Origin: Diplolepis rosae
Lineage: Eukaryota > Arthropoda > Insecta > Hymenoptera > Diplolepididae
Length of the DNA: 64,000 bases
Assembly (NCBI GenBank): GCA_030998225.1
Contig: JAPYXD010000308.1
Coordinates: 320,001-384,000, forward strand
Direction of reading: 5' to 3'
Below, piece by piece: positions 34,165-45,156 of this stretch (its first letter is position 1; every line of letters begins with the position of its first letter). A program made the position numbers and the translations under genes. Below the pieces are notes generated by a model. The model had not been told where the DNA came from. It did not search any database and was given only the letters and a program-made list of their open reading frames with translations.

Positions 34165-35349
34165 ATTTCAATGTCCTGATTTTACAAAACCTTTCATCCT
34201 GACAACGGATGCTTCAAAATATGCGCTTGGTGGTGTTCTTAGTCAGGGCAAAATTGGCCAGGATTTACCAATTGCAAATGCCTCGCGAACACTCCAAGGT
34301 GCCGAAATTAATTATTCAACAATAGAGAAGAAACTTCTTGTTATTATCTTTTGCGTACACCATTTTTAGCCTTAGTTATATGGTCATAAATTCATCCTCG
34401 TTAATGATCATGGGCCTTTGGTTTGGTTACATAGCATTAAGGATCCTGTCTCTAGGTTGGCTCCTTGGCGGATCAAGCTAAGTGAATACGATTATGAAAT
34501 TGTATACAAACCTGGAAGAGTAAATTCCATTGCCGACGCACTGTCAAGGAATCCGCATGATGTTAGTGATTCATTAAAGATTACTATAGATTCCTCTTAT
34601 GCAAGGCAAAAAGGTGTTGAAGTAAAATCAGCATCAAATGAAGAGATTGATCCAGATGAATTATTGGAGCGGGTATTGGCTCTGACTTCAAGAGCTTCAA
34701 AACAGTTTGAAGCTCTTGAAGTCAGAGCTATGGAAAGTAGTACTACTAGAATTAACAGGATTAGGGAAACAATTTATCCGAGGTTAAATTCTTTGATTGA
34801 TGGAAATTTAAATGCCACCCAGTATCAAAGTATCGAGGCACCACGACTCGCAACTTCTGTTGGGTGTAGCCAAGTAGGAACCCCGATATCGATCTGCGTA
34901 GGTACACCACAGCATCTTGACCCAGGTTTGTGGGGAAAGAGACTCCCAAAACCTGGTAATTTAGGTGTTTCTTTGAAAGATAAGAATTACAGCCTGGAGT
35001 CGAGGAATTCTACCCTCAGTGATGACAGTTTTATAACTTCACCTGATGGAGACCTTAACGGCACAGTTAAGTCAACTCCATTGACTCTCAATGGCTTAGC
35101 TCAGGTGCCCAAAAAACAGAAGCCCTCAACGCCCACCCCATCGTCGGCTCTGAGTGCGTTATGGGTAACGGGAGTCGGCTCCAAATTCTCTGGAAATAAG
35201 ACGAAAAATGAAATTTGCGCTATAGAGAGAGAGAGAAAGACAAAAATGAGGACGGTAGTGGTACTACTGTTCGGAAAAAGACTCCTGTATTGGTAATCTC
35301 AGATGCATGTATATCCTATAGTAAAGACAAGGTGTATATGGGTAGAGGT
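34165..35349 (+). pseudogene. Gypsy pol, part 1: end of RT, RNase H, linker
   Basis: RNase H motifs start at once (FILTTDASKYALGGVLSQG near 34195, GAEINYSTIEKKLLVIIF near 34300) and continue to the typical end (YDYEIVYKPGRVNSIADALSRN near 34490-34555). A hydrophilic linker of about 200 residues follows. A stop near 34365 and a frame change near 35220-35290 break it. The last segment before the first insertion (VYMGRGHIAHFMPA, near 35330 and 35598) reads into the macrodomain-like region continued at 39525. Confidence 0.85.
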
Positions 35350-35357
35350 CATATAGC

Positions 35358-35590
35358 CATAGAGATATAACAGATAGAGTCGACAAGCCATAGCCCGCTC
35401 TGTAAGTGGCAACGTCAGTCTGGAAGCTTGATAAGAGCAAAAGAGAGAGACGATGGGAGGTTTTTTCTGTCTTTGTCTACGCGTACCGCGTTAGAGGGAG
35501 ACAGCCTAACATTCCGAATCACTCTTTCTCTCTCGCCCGAGCTGACAGGTTGCAGGCTGGATTGTCGACTCTATCTGCAATATATCTATG
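35358..35590. mobile_element. MITE, 233 bp, TSD CATATAGC
   Basis: Inverted ends CATAGAGATATAACAG / CTGCAATATATCTATG continue through GATAGAGTCGACAA. A perfect 8-bp duplication CATATAGC is at 35350..35357 and 35591..35598. The interior is GA-rich and not coding. It interrupts gypsy pol. Confidence 0.92.
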
Positions 35591-35619
35591 CATATAGCCC
35601 ATTTCATGCCTGCGATGGT

Positions 35620-37136
35620 CAGCCCCCAGAATCTCTGGAGTTGAAAATGTCACAGATGTTGACCGTTGGCCACCTTGGCGCTGGCTGTTCATCAGGCCGA
35701 CCTTATACAGATTAGCATTATAGAACATTGAAATTTAACGTTTTTTGTGAAAAATTGGTGTCTGAAGTGCTTTTGTGTGCTTTTTAGGTAAATTGGAATG
35801 GTTTTAACAGTCGGTGATATAAAAATTTATGTGAAAAAGCGGAAATTTGTTGCTGTAGGTTGCAAAACAGGCTACACGTAATGCTTTGAAAAAGTGCATT
35901 GTTTTGTGGTTTATTTATCATGAGCGCCTTTAACTTATTAAAATTTAATCTATACCAAATTTAAAACGCTTTGAATAAAAAAATGAACAAAGCTGACTGA
36001 CTGAACTTAAGGTATTATAGATAGGGATGGGCGATCTTCAAAAAAAAGAATCGATTCTGAAATTATAGATTCAATTTTATCGATTAATCGGTTAAAGAGA
36101 TCGAATTTTGAATCGATGTTCAAAAATCGATACCTTTTTCTGAAAATGATAAATTTCTGTAAAATAACCTTTTTTTAAAATGTTTTATAACAATTGGAGA
36201 TATAATTGTTACTTGCATATTTTGTGAATTTAAATTATCAAAATAAAAAAGTATTTATATCAATAAAAAAGGAAATTAGGCTTAAAAAACACACTATATT
36301 TGCGAATCAGGAACGTTTTTTATTTTTTTAAATTGCACAATTTCTAAAGCAATGCGTATTATTAGTGATAATTTTTCTAACATAAATATGAAGTATTACT
36401 ATAAAGTTTACAATATTAATATACTTTGAACTTTGCATATCACTCAAAGTATTATTTATGATAAAATGTCTGGCATAAATATGAAGTATTATTATAAAGT
36501 TTATAATATTAATATACTTTGTATATCACATTAGGGATATTCTCGTGGTCGACCCCTTGATCTCACTTTTAAACTAAAAAACAGTTCATAGGAACAGTTC
36601 ATAGAAATAGGAAACAGGAAAAAAAGAAAGGAGAATCGTTCGTAAAGACCGAAAAAAAAAATATAATTAATACCCGTATTATAATTCAATTTGATGGAAT
36701 TTCAATAGCCAATTTTTCTATTATAATATGTAAGACTGATATAATGTCAATAATATTGATAATATAAATAAATATTGTATTTTTATTTAATAATCACAAT
36801 GTAAATATTAATGTTAAAACGAAGATAACAGAACTTTGATATCAATTTCCAGCCAGAATTATAAAGACAATTTTCGCCCAAATTCCAAGCATATTACCCT
36901 TTATATCAGTAAAAATTGCTTTAAATAATATTTAAAACTTTCTAGTTTAATCTGTTATAAAAAAAATATGATCAAGTAGTTTTTATCCCCAAAAATTTAA
37001 TTTTTATGCATTTTTCCCATGCATTAAAATGAATTCAGGCCTCATGAACAATCAGCGCCCCTAGCGGCCACGGTCAATTCTTGTGACATTTTCGTTTCGC
37101 GGAATACGTGCATTCTGGCTAAGATGAAGGGGGCTG
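35620..37136. mobile_element. P-like non-autonomous element B, TSD GCGATGGT
   Basis: The ends are CAGCCCCC and GGGGGCTG, with about 100 bp of diverged inverted similarity inside (GAAAATGTCAC, TTGACCG, GGCC, GCGCTG, TGTTCAT). The 8-bp duplication GCGATGGT is at 35612..35619 and 37137..37144. The interior is AT-rich with no gene; it has a 50-bp direct repeat at 36383 and 36476 and a lone hAT-like end TAGGGATGGGCGATC near 36020. Assignment to the P group rests on the 8-bp TSD and on its neighbour's THAP exon. Confidence 0.85.
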
Positions 37137-37386
37137 GCGATGGTTTAATGCAGCCCTCTGCAACTTAAAACTAAAAGTGGGCTGACTTTTGACTGGCGAG
37201 GGCATTAGTACTTAATGTGACCGAGCGCGGCGCTGATAAGCTTTAGGGCCGACTAACTGTCAAATGCATGGCAAAACAGTAAAGATTTGAGGTTTTTTGA
37301 TATTTAGTATTGTTTTTATCGTGTTTTTTGTTGAAAAAGTAAAGTGAATAGTTTTCTTGGTGTAAGGATGTAAAAAACAATAAAAA

Positions 37387-37632
37387 ATGGTGAAGTGTAT
37401 TGCCGTGAAGTGTGATTCTGGCTACAAAAATAAACGGAGTTCCGAGGAGCAAACTCGTCGATTTTTTTATGTGCCAAAAGATAAAAATTTAATTAAAAAA
37501 TGGCAACGCGCAATTTTAAGAGACTATATCGAAGTCAAAGAAGGTCAAGCAGTTTGTGACAAACATTTTGCTAAAAGTGACATCATCCGCGAAAAAACAA
37601 TTATTGGTCCTGACGGAATTGTTTTGGGAACG
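37387..37632 (+). pseudogene. THAP-domain first exon of a P-element-type transposase
   Basis: An ATG-started 82-codon exon ends at a donor (GGAACG/GTATGT). The peptide has the THAP zinc-finger pattern: CIAVKCDSGYK near residue 4, RFFYVPKD, KKWQRAILRD and CDKHFAKSDI, giving C-x4-C ... C-x2-H ligands, and a final FxxxD-like segment. THAP fingers are the sequence-specific DNA-binding domain of P-element transposases. No downstream GTPase or RNase-H exons are found before 39516, so this is a remnant, unless it encodes a DNA-binding-only protein. Confidence 0.8.
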
Positions 37633-37861
37633 GTATGTATTTTTCGCATTCATTTTCTCTGTTGTATATTTTCTCTATTGTATATTGTTTATTATATATA
37701 TGTGAAACTATATTTTTACAAATATGATTCACATTTGGCTGAAATCATTTAATTTAAATTTAAAATAAGAACAATCGAAATTTCCAAGTTTAAGGTAGTT
37801 ATCACCCATGAAAATTAGACCTCAGGCAAAAATAGATAATTTTGCTTTCTAGAATGCCAAT

Positions 37862-38348
37862 GTTATTATTGAAGGGCTATTTTGAAAGAGAAAAGATTAT
37901 TTTACATGAAAAAAATTTGAAACACAGAAAAAATCCAATTCTTTTTCTTATCGCTTTTCGCCAAATTTTAAAAAATTATGCGATTCTAATGAATCATGAA
38001 TCATTTTTTCAGAGAAAAGATTTCCCACAACTTAACCGTTTCTGATTTTTAAATATAAATTCTTTAATGGCTGAAAACATTAAAAAAAATTTCCAAAACG
38101 AAATTTTTATAAACAAATTGCTAAATTTACTAATAATTTATTCATTTTCGAAAATTGGAAATGGTTAAGTTGTAGGGAATCTTTTTCTCGAAAAAGTTAT
38201 TTGTAATTTATTAAAATCTCATAATTTTTTAAAATTTGGCGAAAAGCGATAAGAAAAAAAATTGATTGATAAAATTATTTTTCTGTGTTTCAAATTTTAT
38301 TCATGTAAAATAATCTTTTCTCTCTCAAAATAGCCCTTCAATAATAAC
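37862..38348. repeat. Foldback, about 487 bp, inside element A
   Basis: Arms of about 130-190 bp (GTTATTATTGAAGGGCTATT inward; complement ending at 38348) enclose an AT-rich loop. It is followed directly by a 12-bp tandem array. Confidence 0.8.
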
Positions 38349-38354
38349 AATATA

Positions 38355-38530
38355 TAGGATCTTACATAGGATCCAACATAGGATCCTGTGTAAGATCTTA
38401 TGCAAGATCCTATGTAGGAATTTGGCATAGGAACTCACATATGATCGTACATAAGATCTTATATAGGATCCTATGCAGGATCCTATGTAAGGTCCTATAT
38501 GAGATCCTATGTGGTATCCTACACAGGATT
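38355..38530. repeat. Tandem array of a 12-bp GATC unit
   Basis: About 15 degenerate copies of AGGATCCTATGT or close variants run head to tail. Each contains a palindromic RGATCY core, so the array can pair with itself. Period is 12 bp with occasional 13. Confidence 0.88.
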
Positions 38531-39524
38531 TTTCAACAGGGTAAAAAATGTTTATAGACGAACGACTCGATTTAAAAGAATTGTGATAAACTTATTATTG
38601 TTATTGATGAAATTTTCTGTTATGTTTTATTGTTATGTTTTATTCACAATGTGATAATTATTTTTTTCATTATATGACTGTTGAAATGCTTCTTGTATTT
38701 ATTCTATATATTGTTTATCATAAAATACTACGAAGATTGGAATATGTTTACAAGAATTACAATCTTGAAATTTTAAAATTGCCTTATTTATTATAAATCC
38801 TATATACATCCCTAATGTCTCTTAGTTATTGCTATTTTTATAATTGCAAAATATAATTTGTGTTAGTAAAAATAGTTCATCATGTTAAATAAATTTTAAT
38901 AAACAGTTGAGTTAGTTAATTTACAACTACAGTTTAAAAAAATGCAATAACCAATTTAGAATTTTGATTTTAAAAACCAACAATTTCCACAGATTTATTT
39001 ACTTCTCCCAATTACTATGACATAATTGAAATATATGAAAAACTAAATATTAATGTTTACTTGCACAAATAAATGTATTTATATTTGATTATAACTTATA
39101 ATCATTGCACTAAAATTCATTAATATACTAATTATATTAATTTTTCGATTAATGACAATTTTATTGTGATTACTTCGCGTTTTATATTTATTTTATTCAA
39201 TTCATTAACTGGGACAAATTTTTCTTATTGCTTTCACTCCTACTTGATCGTTCAGAAAATCAATATATTTCACTTTTTTTCTCATATATTTTGTATTATT
39301 ATATGCCAGAAACATTTAACTTTATTTTTCTGTAACAAAAAAAAACACGAAAAGGCAGTTTAAATTTAAAAAAAACATAAATATTTACATTTTGCCATGT
39401 ATTTGAAAGCAAGTCGGCCCTAAAGGTAATCAGCGCCACCATTTCGCCTGGTGGTCGTGATCCAACTCTCAGCCAACTTTTATTCTACAAGCCTCCAGAA
39501 GAGTAGCACTGGGCTGGTTTAATG

Positions 39525-40745
39525 ATATCTGAAATAAAAAAAGAATTCATAGATCATAATCTATTTAAGGTTAAGGACTGACGTGATGGCCTTCACTCGA
39601 AATAATAAGTACATTTTTACTTTAGTGGTAAAGAATAAACAGGATGATGAAATATTCTTGAATCATATTTCTTCAGCGATCATTGCATTGGAAAATGCTA
39701 TGAAAATTCTTGATACTGAAAGTGTTAAAATCTTTAAAAAGGGAAATGATTTAGACTCAATTTCTTGGCTTTCTATTGAGCAAATGTTTTGACAACATCT
39801 CATTAAATCTGAATTATTGATTGTCGTCTGCTCCGGTGAAATAATTATTCCACCACGTCATGTGAGAGACGAATTGATCAAACAATTCCATGAGTCAACT
39901 ATTGGTGGTCATAAGGGATGTTCAAAATGTTATTGGACTCTGCGAACCCATTATTATTGTGATAAATGAAAGAGGATGTTAGAAGAGTTATTGGTTCTTG
40001 TAAAAACTGCCAGAGGAACAAGTTGGTTAGGAGAAAAACACGTCAGCCAATGTTGATTGCTGACACTCCTAAAGAACCTTTTGAAAAAATTCAAATTGAT
40101 TTGGTTGGTCCTCTCCCTGTTACCTCAAAAGGAAATACTCATATTCTAACCATCAAATGTGTATTTTCAAAATATTGTGATGCAATTCCAATAAAAAATA
40201 CAGATTCTGTTACTATAGCCACTGCTATAGCTGAGGAATTTATAACACGTTATGGTTGTCCTTGTGTTATACAAGCCGATCAAGGCTCAAACCTAGTGAG
40301 CAAGGTTATTAAAATATTCTGCAATATCTTCAGGATCCAAAAGATCCAATCCACTGCATATCATCCACAAAGTTTAGGATCCCTAAAAAGAAGTCATCAT
40401 ACTTTAATCAAATATCTTAGAAGTTTTGGAGGACAAGTTGATTGGTATGACTGGACTCGATTCGCAGCATTCTCCTATAATGTGAATTTTCATGAAGCAA
40501 AGGAGAAGTACAAAAAATACCATGGTAGAAAGGCAAATCCAAAATATTTTAAGGTAGGAAATCAAGTTTATCTAGAAATAAATGAAAGAGAAGATAAGAA
40601 ATGTTCACCTTATTATACTGGACCATATGTTTTAGAAAAACTAATTGGGGAAAGAAATGCTCTTATTAGGCTTGGTCCAATCAAGACGAAAATCTTCCAT
40701 TTAGATAAGTTAAGATTAAATGCATACCCATGCATAGAAGATTAA
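39525..40745 (+). pseudogene. Gypsy pol, part 2: macrodomain-like region and integrase
   Basis: The first segment (ISEIKKEFIDHNLF, NNKYIFTLVVKNKQ, SSAIIALENAMKIL, KKGNDLDSISW, LLIVVCSGEI) resembles the C-terminal half of TARG1/OARD1-type macrodomains. The integrase follows: zinc-binding region with HESTIGGH and CKNC, core QIDLVGPLPV (first Asp) and IQADQGSNL (second Asp). The expected catalytic Glu is Lys in LGSLKRSHHTL. The C-terminal segment (GPYVLEKLIGERNALIRL) looks like the usual chromodomain-less tail and ends with a stop at 40743. A stop at 39790 and a frameshift near 39966 also disable it. No 3' LTR was identified. Confidence 0.82.
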
Positions 40746-41140
40746 AGAAATAAGATACTTATGAATGAATGTAAATATTTAAAACTAGTTACTTACATAT
40801 ATTCCATAGAATGACGAATATGATTTCCAAATTAATTTCCTTTTCAATTCTGCAGAATAAAGTGAAATCATCAGGACTTCCGCAATTTTCCTTATAGATG
40901 CAGAAGAATTGTTTTAATTTGTCACTTAGTGTTTTGTTGTCCTTATCCATTTGCCTAAAAAGGGGAATTTAAAAAAAAGACAATTTTACACAAAGCAATT
41001 GTTCTTGTTATACAGATATAAAATAAACTAATGTAAGAAAATATAACTTATCTGATATATAAATAGACTAAGTGAGACTATTCCTAGCAAGTTCTTTGAA
41101 GAGCACGTTGGATTGAATAGGCTAGCTTCTAAATTGGCGT
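40746..41140. other. AT-rich spacer after gypsy
   Basis: No gene seen. The gypsy 3' LTR would be expected here but I could not recognise one. Confidence 0.45.
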
Positions 41141-42214
41141 CAGTGTTGCCGGAATGAGCGCTCTTAACTTCCCGGCAGCTCGATAGAAAATTCCCAACTT
41201 TTCCCGGACAAATTTCAAAACTTCCCGGAATTTTCCCGTAAATTAAAATCATCTAAAACTTCTTAAAATTGTTTAAATATTTTAAACTCTGTTAAAAATA
41301 TGTCTTATCCTAGGTTTTCATAGTTTTAAAAAAATATATATTTGTTAATTTCGAAAAATAATCAAAATTCTAAATCAAATAATTGTCCATCGACCTCAGT
41401 CTTTATGTTCTTTACGTTGATGAGCAAATATTATTTTGAAAAATTGTGGATAAAGACCTGTAGGAACTAAATTACTCTTATGGTAAAGTACCACATGCCG
41501 TACTAGAGACAATATTTTACTAATAAACGTATAAACAATATATGCGTACTGATCACGTTTAGAAAATACTGTACAGAAACATAACTTTACTTTTCTATCT
41601 TTTCACTCCTATAATCAAAGAGAATCAAAATAGTTATATAATTTATACTTACAGGCATACAAGGTATTTTGGGATTCTCTTTTCTAATCAAAAATATATC
41701 CATTTCCGAATTCTATATTTTAAAAATCTATTTCAAATTCCATTCAATGATTCTTTTTTGGGACATAATACTTTTATCCAATCAACATAGATACTGTGAG
41801 AAACTTTAGGCTAATTTTACACATAAGCGACTATCAAGAGATGTGACCCATTCATTTGAAAACCTGAAAAATCTGTTTATCTCACTTTAGCATATGACGT
41901 CAGAAGGAGTTAGAGTGAAATGAATAGCAATAGGTCTTTTCCACTTGGTGGCATGAGAGCACTATGACATATGAAAGCGCCCTAAGGGCCTGCAACCAAT
42001 AAAATGCTTCTTTTTTTTAATCAAAACTCATTATGATTGGTTGTGTTTAACGAAAGATCTCTTATTAAATCTTCTATGCAAATTTAATACATAATAAGGC
42101 AATTATAAGACAATATCCCGGAAATTCCCGGAATTTCTTGACATCCCGTAAAATTTCCCAAGTCAGTCAAAATTTCCCGGATTCCGGGAAATTTCCATGC
42201 AATTGGCAACACTG
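41141..42214. mobile_element. hAT-like non-autonomous element, 1074 bp
   Basis: The ends CAGTGTTGCC and GGCAACACTG are perfect 10-bp inverted repeats of hAT type. Both subterminal regions are dense in TTCCCGG/CCGGGAA motifs (41165-41235 and 42115-42190). The centre is AT-rich and not coding. I found no matching flanking octamers, so at least one flank has been altered. Confidence 0.72.
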
Positions 42215-42249
42215 GCTCGAATCGTCCGAGAGAGAAGACGTGAGTCATA

Positions 42250-42857
42250 ATGAGTTCTGTGTACGCGAAACGTTTTGAAGCGGTCTTCTTGTGTACCCAT
42301 CCAAAGGGACCACTTATGTCCTATACAGCCGCTGCTAAATACATCAAAAAGTCGAAATCGTTGGTGAAGAAGTGGGTTGAGCGTTATAAAGCCAATAAAA
42401 CAGTCGACAATCTGCCTGAAAGAGGCAAATCGCGAGTTTTGGGTGTTTAGAGCCTTCACCGAGAACATAAATGCTCAGAAAATGCTCCAAATATATGAAC
42501 GTGGTCTTCTAAGGTCTGCTACAAAGATGTTTGGAGCCGATACAGCCGATTGGATCTTACAAGAAGATAACAACCCGAAACATCGAAGCCGTCTCTGCAC
42601 CGCCTGGAAAACAAAATGGCATCACAACTTTGGACTGGCCATCACAGTCCCCCGATGCAAATCCAATCGAAAATGTCTGGAGTGTTTTAAAGAGGAAGCT
42701 TGCGGGAAAACGTGTGTTCACCCTCGAACAGTTCTCGCAAAAAACCAGGAAGATATGGCAAGAATTACCAACGGACTACGCTGAAAAATTAGCGGAAGGC
42801 ATGCCGAAAGGGTGCCAGGCCATTCTCGACAACGATAAGGACTGGACTATCTATTAG
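42250..42857 (+). pseudogene. Tc1-like transposase, internally deleted
   Basis: The N-terminal helix-turn-helix part (MSSVYAKRFEAVFL, YTAAAKYIKKSKSLVKKWVE, LPERGKSRVL) is followed, across a deletion, by the second catalytic Asp region (WILQEDNNPKHRS) and the third acidic motif (SQSPDANPIENVWS, the Glu of DDE). The C terminus (LPTDYAEKLAEGMPKGCQAIL) is typical. About 130 residues including the first Asp are missing, and frames shift. Terminal repeats were not clearly located. Confidence 0.85.
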
Positions 42858-43896
42858 GTAGTAGCGCCGTAGTCCTTCGAGAGTATTTTTATTTAAAAAA
42901 AAAACGTTTTAAAATCTCTAATAGTTTTCGAAAAATCGAGGACTCGCTCTTGTTGAACAGACTGTAATAAATCAAATTAAAAATAAGAATACTATATAGA
43001 TTATAAAATATATAGGTATAATTCATAAATTAATTCAATTAATCATACATAAAGTATATAAGCGGTGCTCTTTTTCCTCCTGGGTGGATACCCTGTATCA
43101 TGGACCACAGATAGTTATTTTTATACATATGTTTTGCGTTAATAAAATAATTATTTTAACTTAATTTGTAGCAAATAAATAAACACTTATGCGTATTAAA
43201 ATATAGATAAAACTAACAGACAAGCATCCAAATATCATGTGTTATATTATTGTAATATTATATACAGGGTGTCTAAAAAGTCCCGGGACGGTTGGATATT
43301 TCCTCAGGTAAAATATTTTTCAAAAAAGTGAAGGTCATTCCTGAAGTAAATTTCAACGACGAATTCAATGGTGTCCTTCATTTTTACCTTGAAGTTGACC
43401 TTTATGGCTTTTTCAAGGTCAACTTTGTTTTTTTAAATGGTAACCCCCTTTTTTTACATCTGCAATCGATAGAGCGAAAAATACTACGTTCAAGTACGTA
43501 CCCAAGTCATAGGTCAATTGTAACGTTCAAGGTCAATTAGAGGTTATTTGAAATAAACAAAGTTTTCCAAGAGGTCAGTGCAATTCCTGAAGTATGTTTC
43601 AACGGGGAATTCAATCGTGAGCTCTGTATTGATCTTGGTTACAGCGTTTTGAATATTGTAAAATCATATGTATAGGAAATTTTTCATTAAAAGTTCCAGG
43701 AGTTCTGGTAAAAGTTCTGTTCCTCCCCAAAGAGTTATATCGAAAAGTCCTATACCGTTTTTCGATACCTAAGTCAATACCTAAGGCGATACCATAAATC
43801 CTATACCGTTTTTCTATCTCCATACGAATATTACGAATCGAAACTAAATTTACGTATTACGAGCACATACTTACTATCTTTCGCTAAAAGATTATT

Positions 43897-44985
43897 ATGG
43901 CGCAAGCTAAACTTTGGGAACGAGAGAGGGTATCTGTATTAATGATGCGTGGTTGGGGAGATCGAGTTCGATGTTATGATCAAGTTCGTTTGCTTTTTAA
44001 TCGCACTTTTCGTAATGGAGAAGAGTTAAATCCTGTCTCAAAATCAACAATTGAAAGAACTGTAAGGCGCTTTATGAATCATGGATCTATCAAGGACCTT
44101 CAGATAACTGGTCGGCCAAAATCTGCAGGATCCGAGGAGATGCAGATGGACATTGCCCAAGCATTTGTTGATAACCCAGACCTTAGTTTACGTCGAGCTA
44201 GTGACGAGCGTGACGTTGCTCCTAAGACAGTGCGTAATATTCTATGAAGCATTAATTTCCATCCTTACAAAGTTCATCTGGTACAAGAGCTCAATGAAGA
44301 CGATCCTGATCGTCGGGTTGAATTTTGTGAAATTATGATGGACAGAATTGATACAGATCCTCTTTTCTTGTACAATACAGTATTTTCAGATGAAGCTACT
44401 TTCACTTTAAAAGGTGAAGTTAACAGGCAAAATTGTAGATATTGGTCCGACACAAATCCTGATTGGATGTTGGAGAGTCACACACAATATCTACAAAAGA
44501 TTAATGTTTGGGCCGGTATCTTGAATGATACATTGATAGGCCCTTTCTTCATCGATAGTAATCTCAATGCCCGTGCATATAAATAGCTTCTCAAAAACCA
44601 AATTGTACCAAGAATAAGGGAAATTACAGGCGATAATTTTCAAAATATTTGATTCCAGCAGGACAGAGCAGCGGCTCATTACGGTAGGGAGGTTCGAGCA
44701 TATTTGGATACTCAGTTCCTTCATAGGTGGATTGGAAGAAGGGATGAAATCTAGTGGCCTGCTAGATCTTCTGATCTGACACCTCTCGACTATTTTCTTT
44801 GGGGTTATTTAAAGAGCAAAGTATACTCAACGCAACCCCAAAGCTTAGACGAATTGCAGAATCGGATTCTGCAAGAGGCTACTTTGATTGATAGGGAGAT
44901 GACTCGTAATGCTGTAACTCATTTTAACAATCGCATAGCTTTTTGTCAAGAAGCTCAAGGTTATCAGTTCGAACGTCTTCACTGA
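43897..44985 (+). pseudogene. DD41D transposase (rosa-like), colinear with four stops
   Basis: One frame covers the whole protein, about 362 residues, with in-frame stops near 44245, 44584, 44649 and 44752 and no frameshift. The N terminus (SKSTIERTVRRFMNHGSIKD, GRPKS) is a helix-turn-helix region. Catalytic motifs are VFSDEATF (first Asp), FQQDRAAAHY (second) and DLTPLDYFLWG (third); 41 residues separate the second and third Asp. That spacing defines the DD41D group to which rosa elements belong. The acidic residues are intact; only nonsense mutations are evident. The stop is followed immediately by a 42-bp minisatellite. Confidence 0.88.
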
Positions 44986-44988
44986 AGC

Positions 44989-45156
44989 GTGAGAGGCAAG
45001 GGGAATCACGCTAATCAAGCACCCCGAAACGTGAGATGCAAGGGGACTCATGCTAATCAAGCACGGCGAAACGTGAGATGCAAGGGCACTCACGCTAATC
45101 AAGCACCCCGAAACGTGAGAGGCAAGGGGACTCACGCTAATCAAGCACCCCAAAGG
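44989..45156 (+). repeat. Minisatellite, four 42-bp units
   Basis: Exactly four copies of a 42-bp unit beginning GTGAGAGGCAAGGGGA repeat with a few substitutions. As 42 is divisible by three, one frame stays open and would read a 14-residue repeat (RNVRCKGTHANQAP). It lies between the transposase stop and the right inverted repeat of the DD41D element. A lone unit lies inverted at 59791..59827. Confidence 0.92.

Larger units (their letters stand above)
37151..39516. mobile_element. P-like element A with THAP exon, TSD GTTTAATG
   Basis: The ends CAGCCC/GGGCTG are followed by diverged inverted similarity (AAAAGTGGGCTGAC, GCGCTGAT, TTTAGGGCCGAC). The 8-bp duplication GTTTAATG lies at 37143..37150 and 39517..39524; the left copy overlaps element B's TSD by two bases. 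A THAP exon is at 37387; the catalytic exons of a P transposase are absent. A foldback and a 12-bp tandem array lie inside. Confidence 0.88.

Noticed and set aside
38355..38530. CRISPR-like array
   Set aside because: The 12-bp units are contiguous with no unique spacers, and the genome is eukaryotic; it is a simple tandem repeat.
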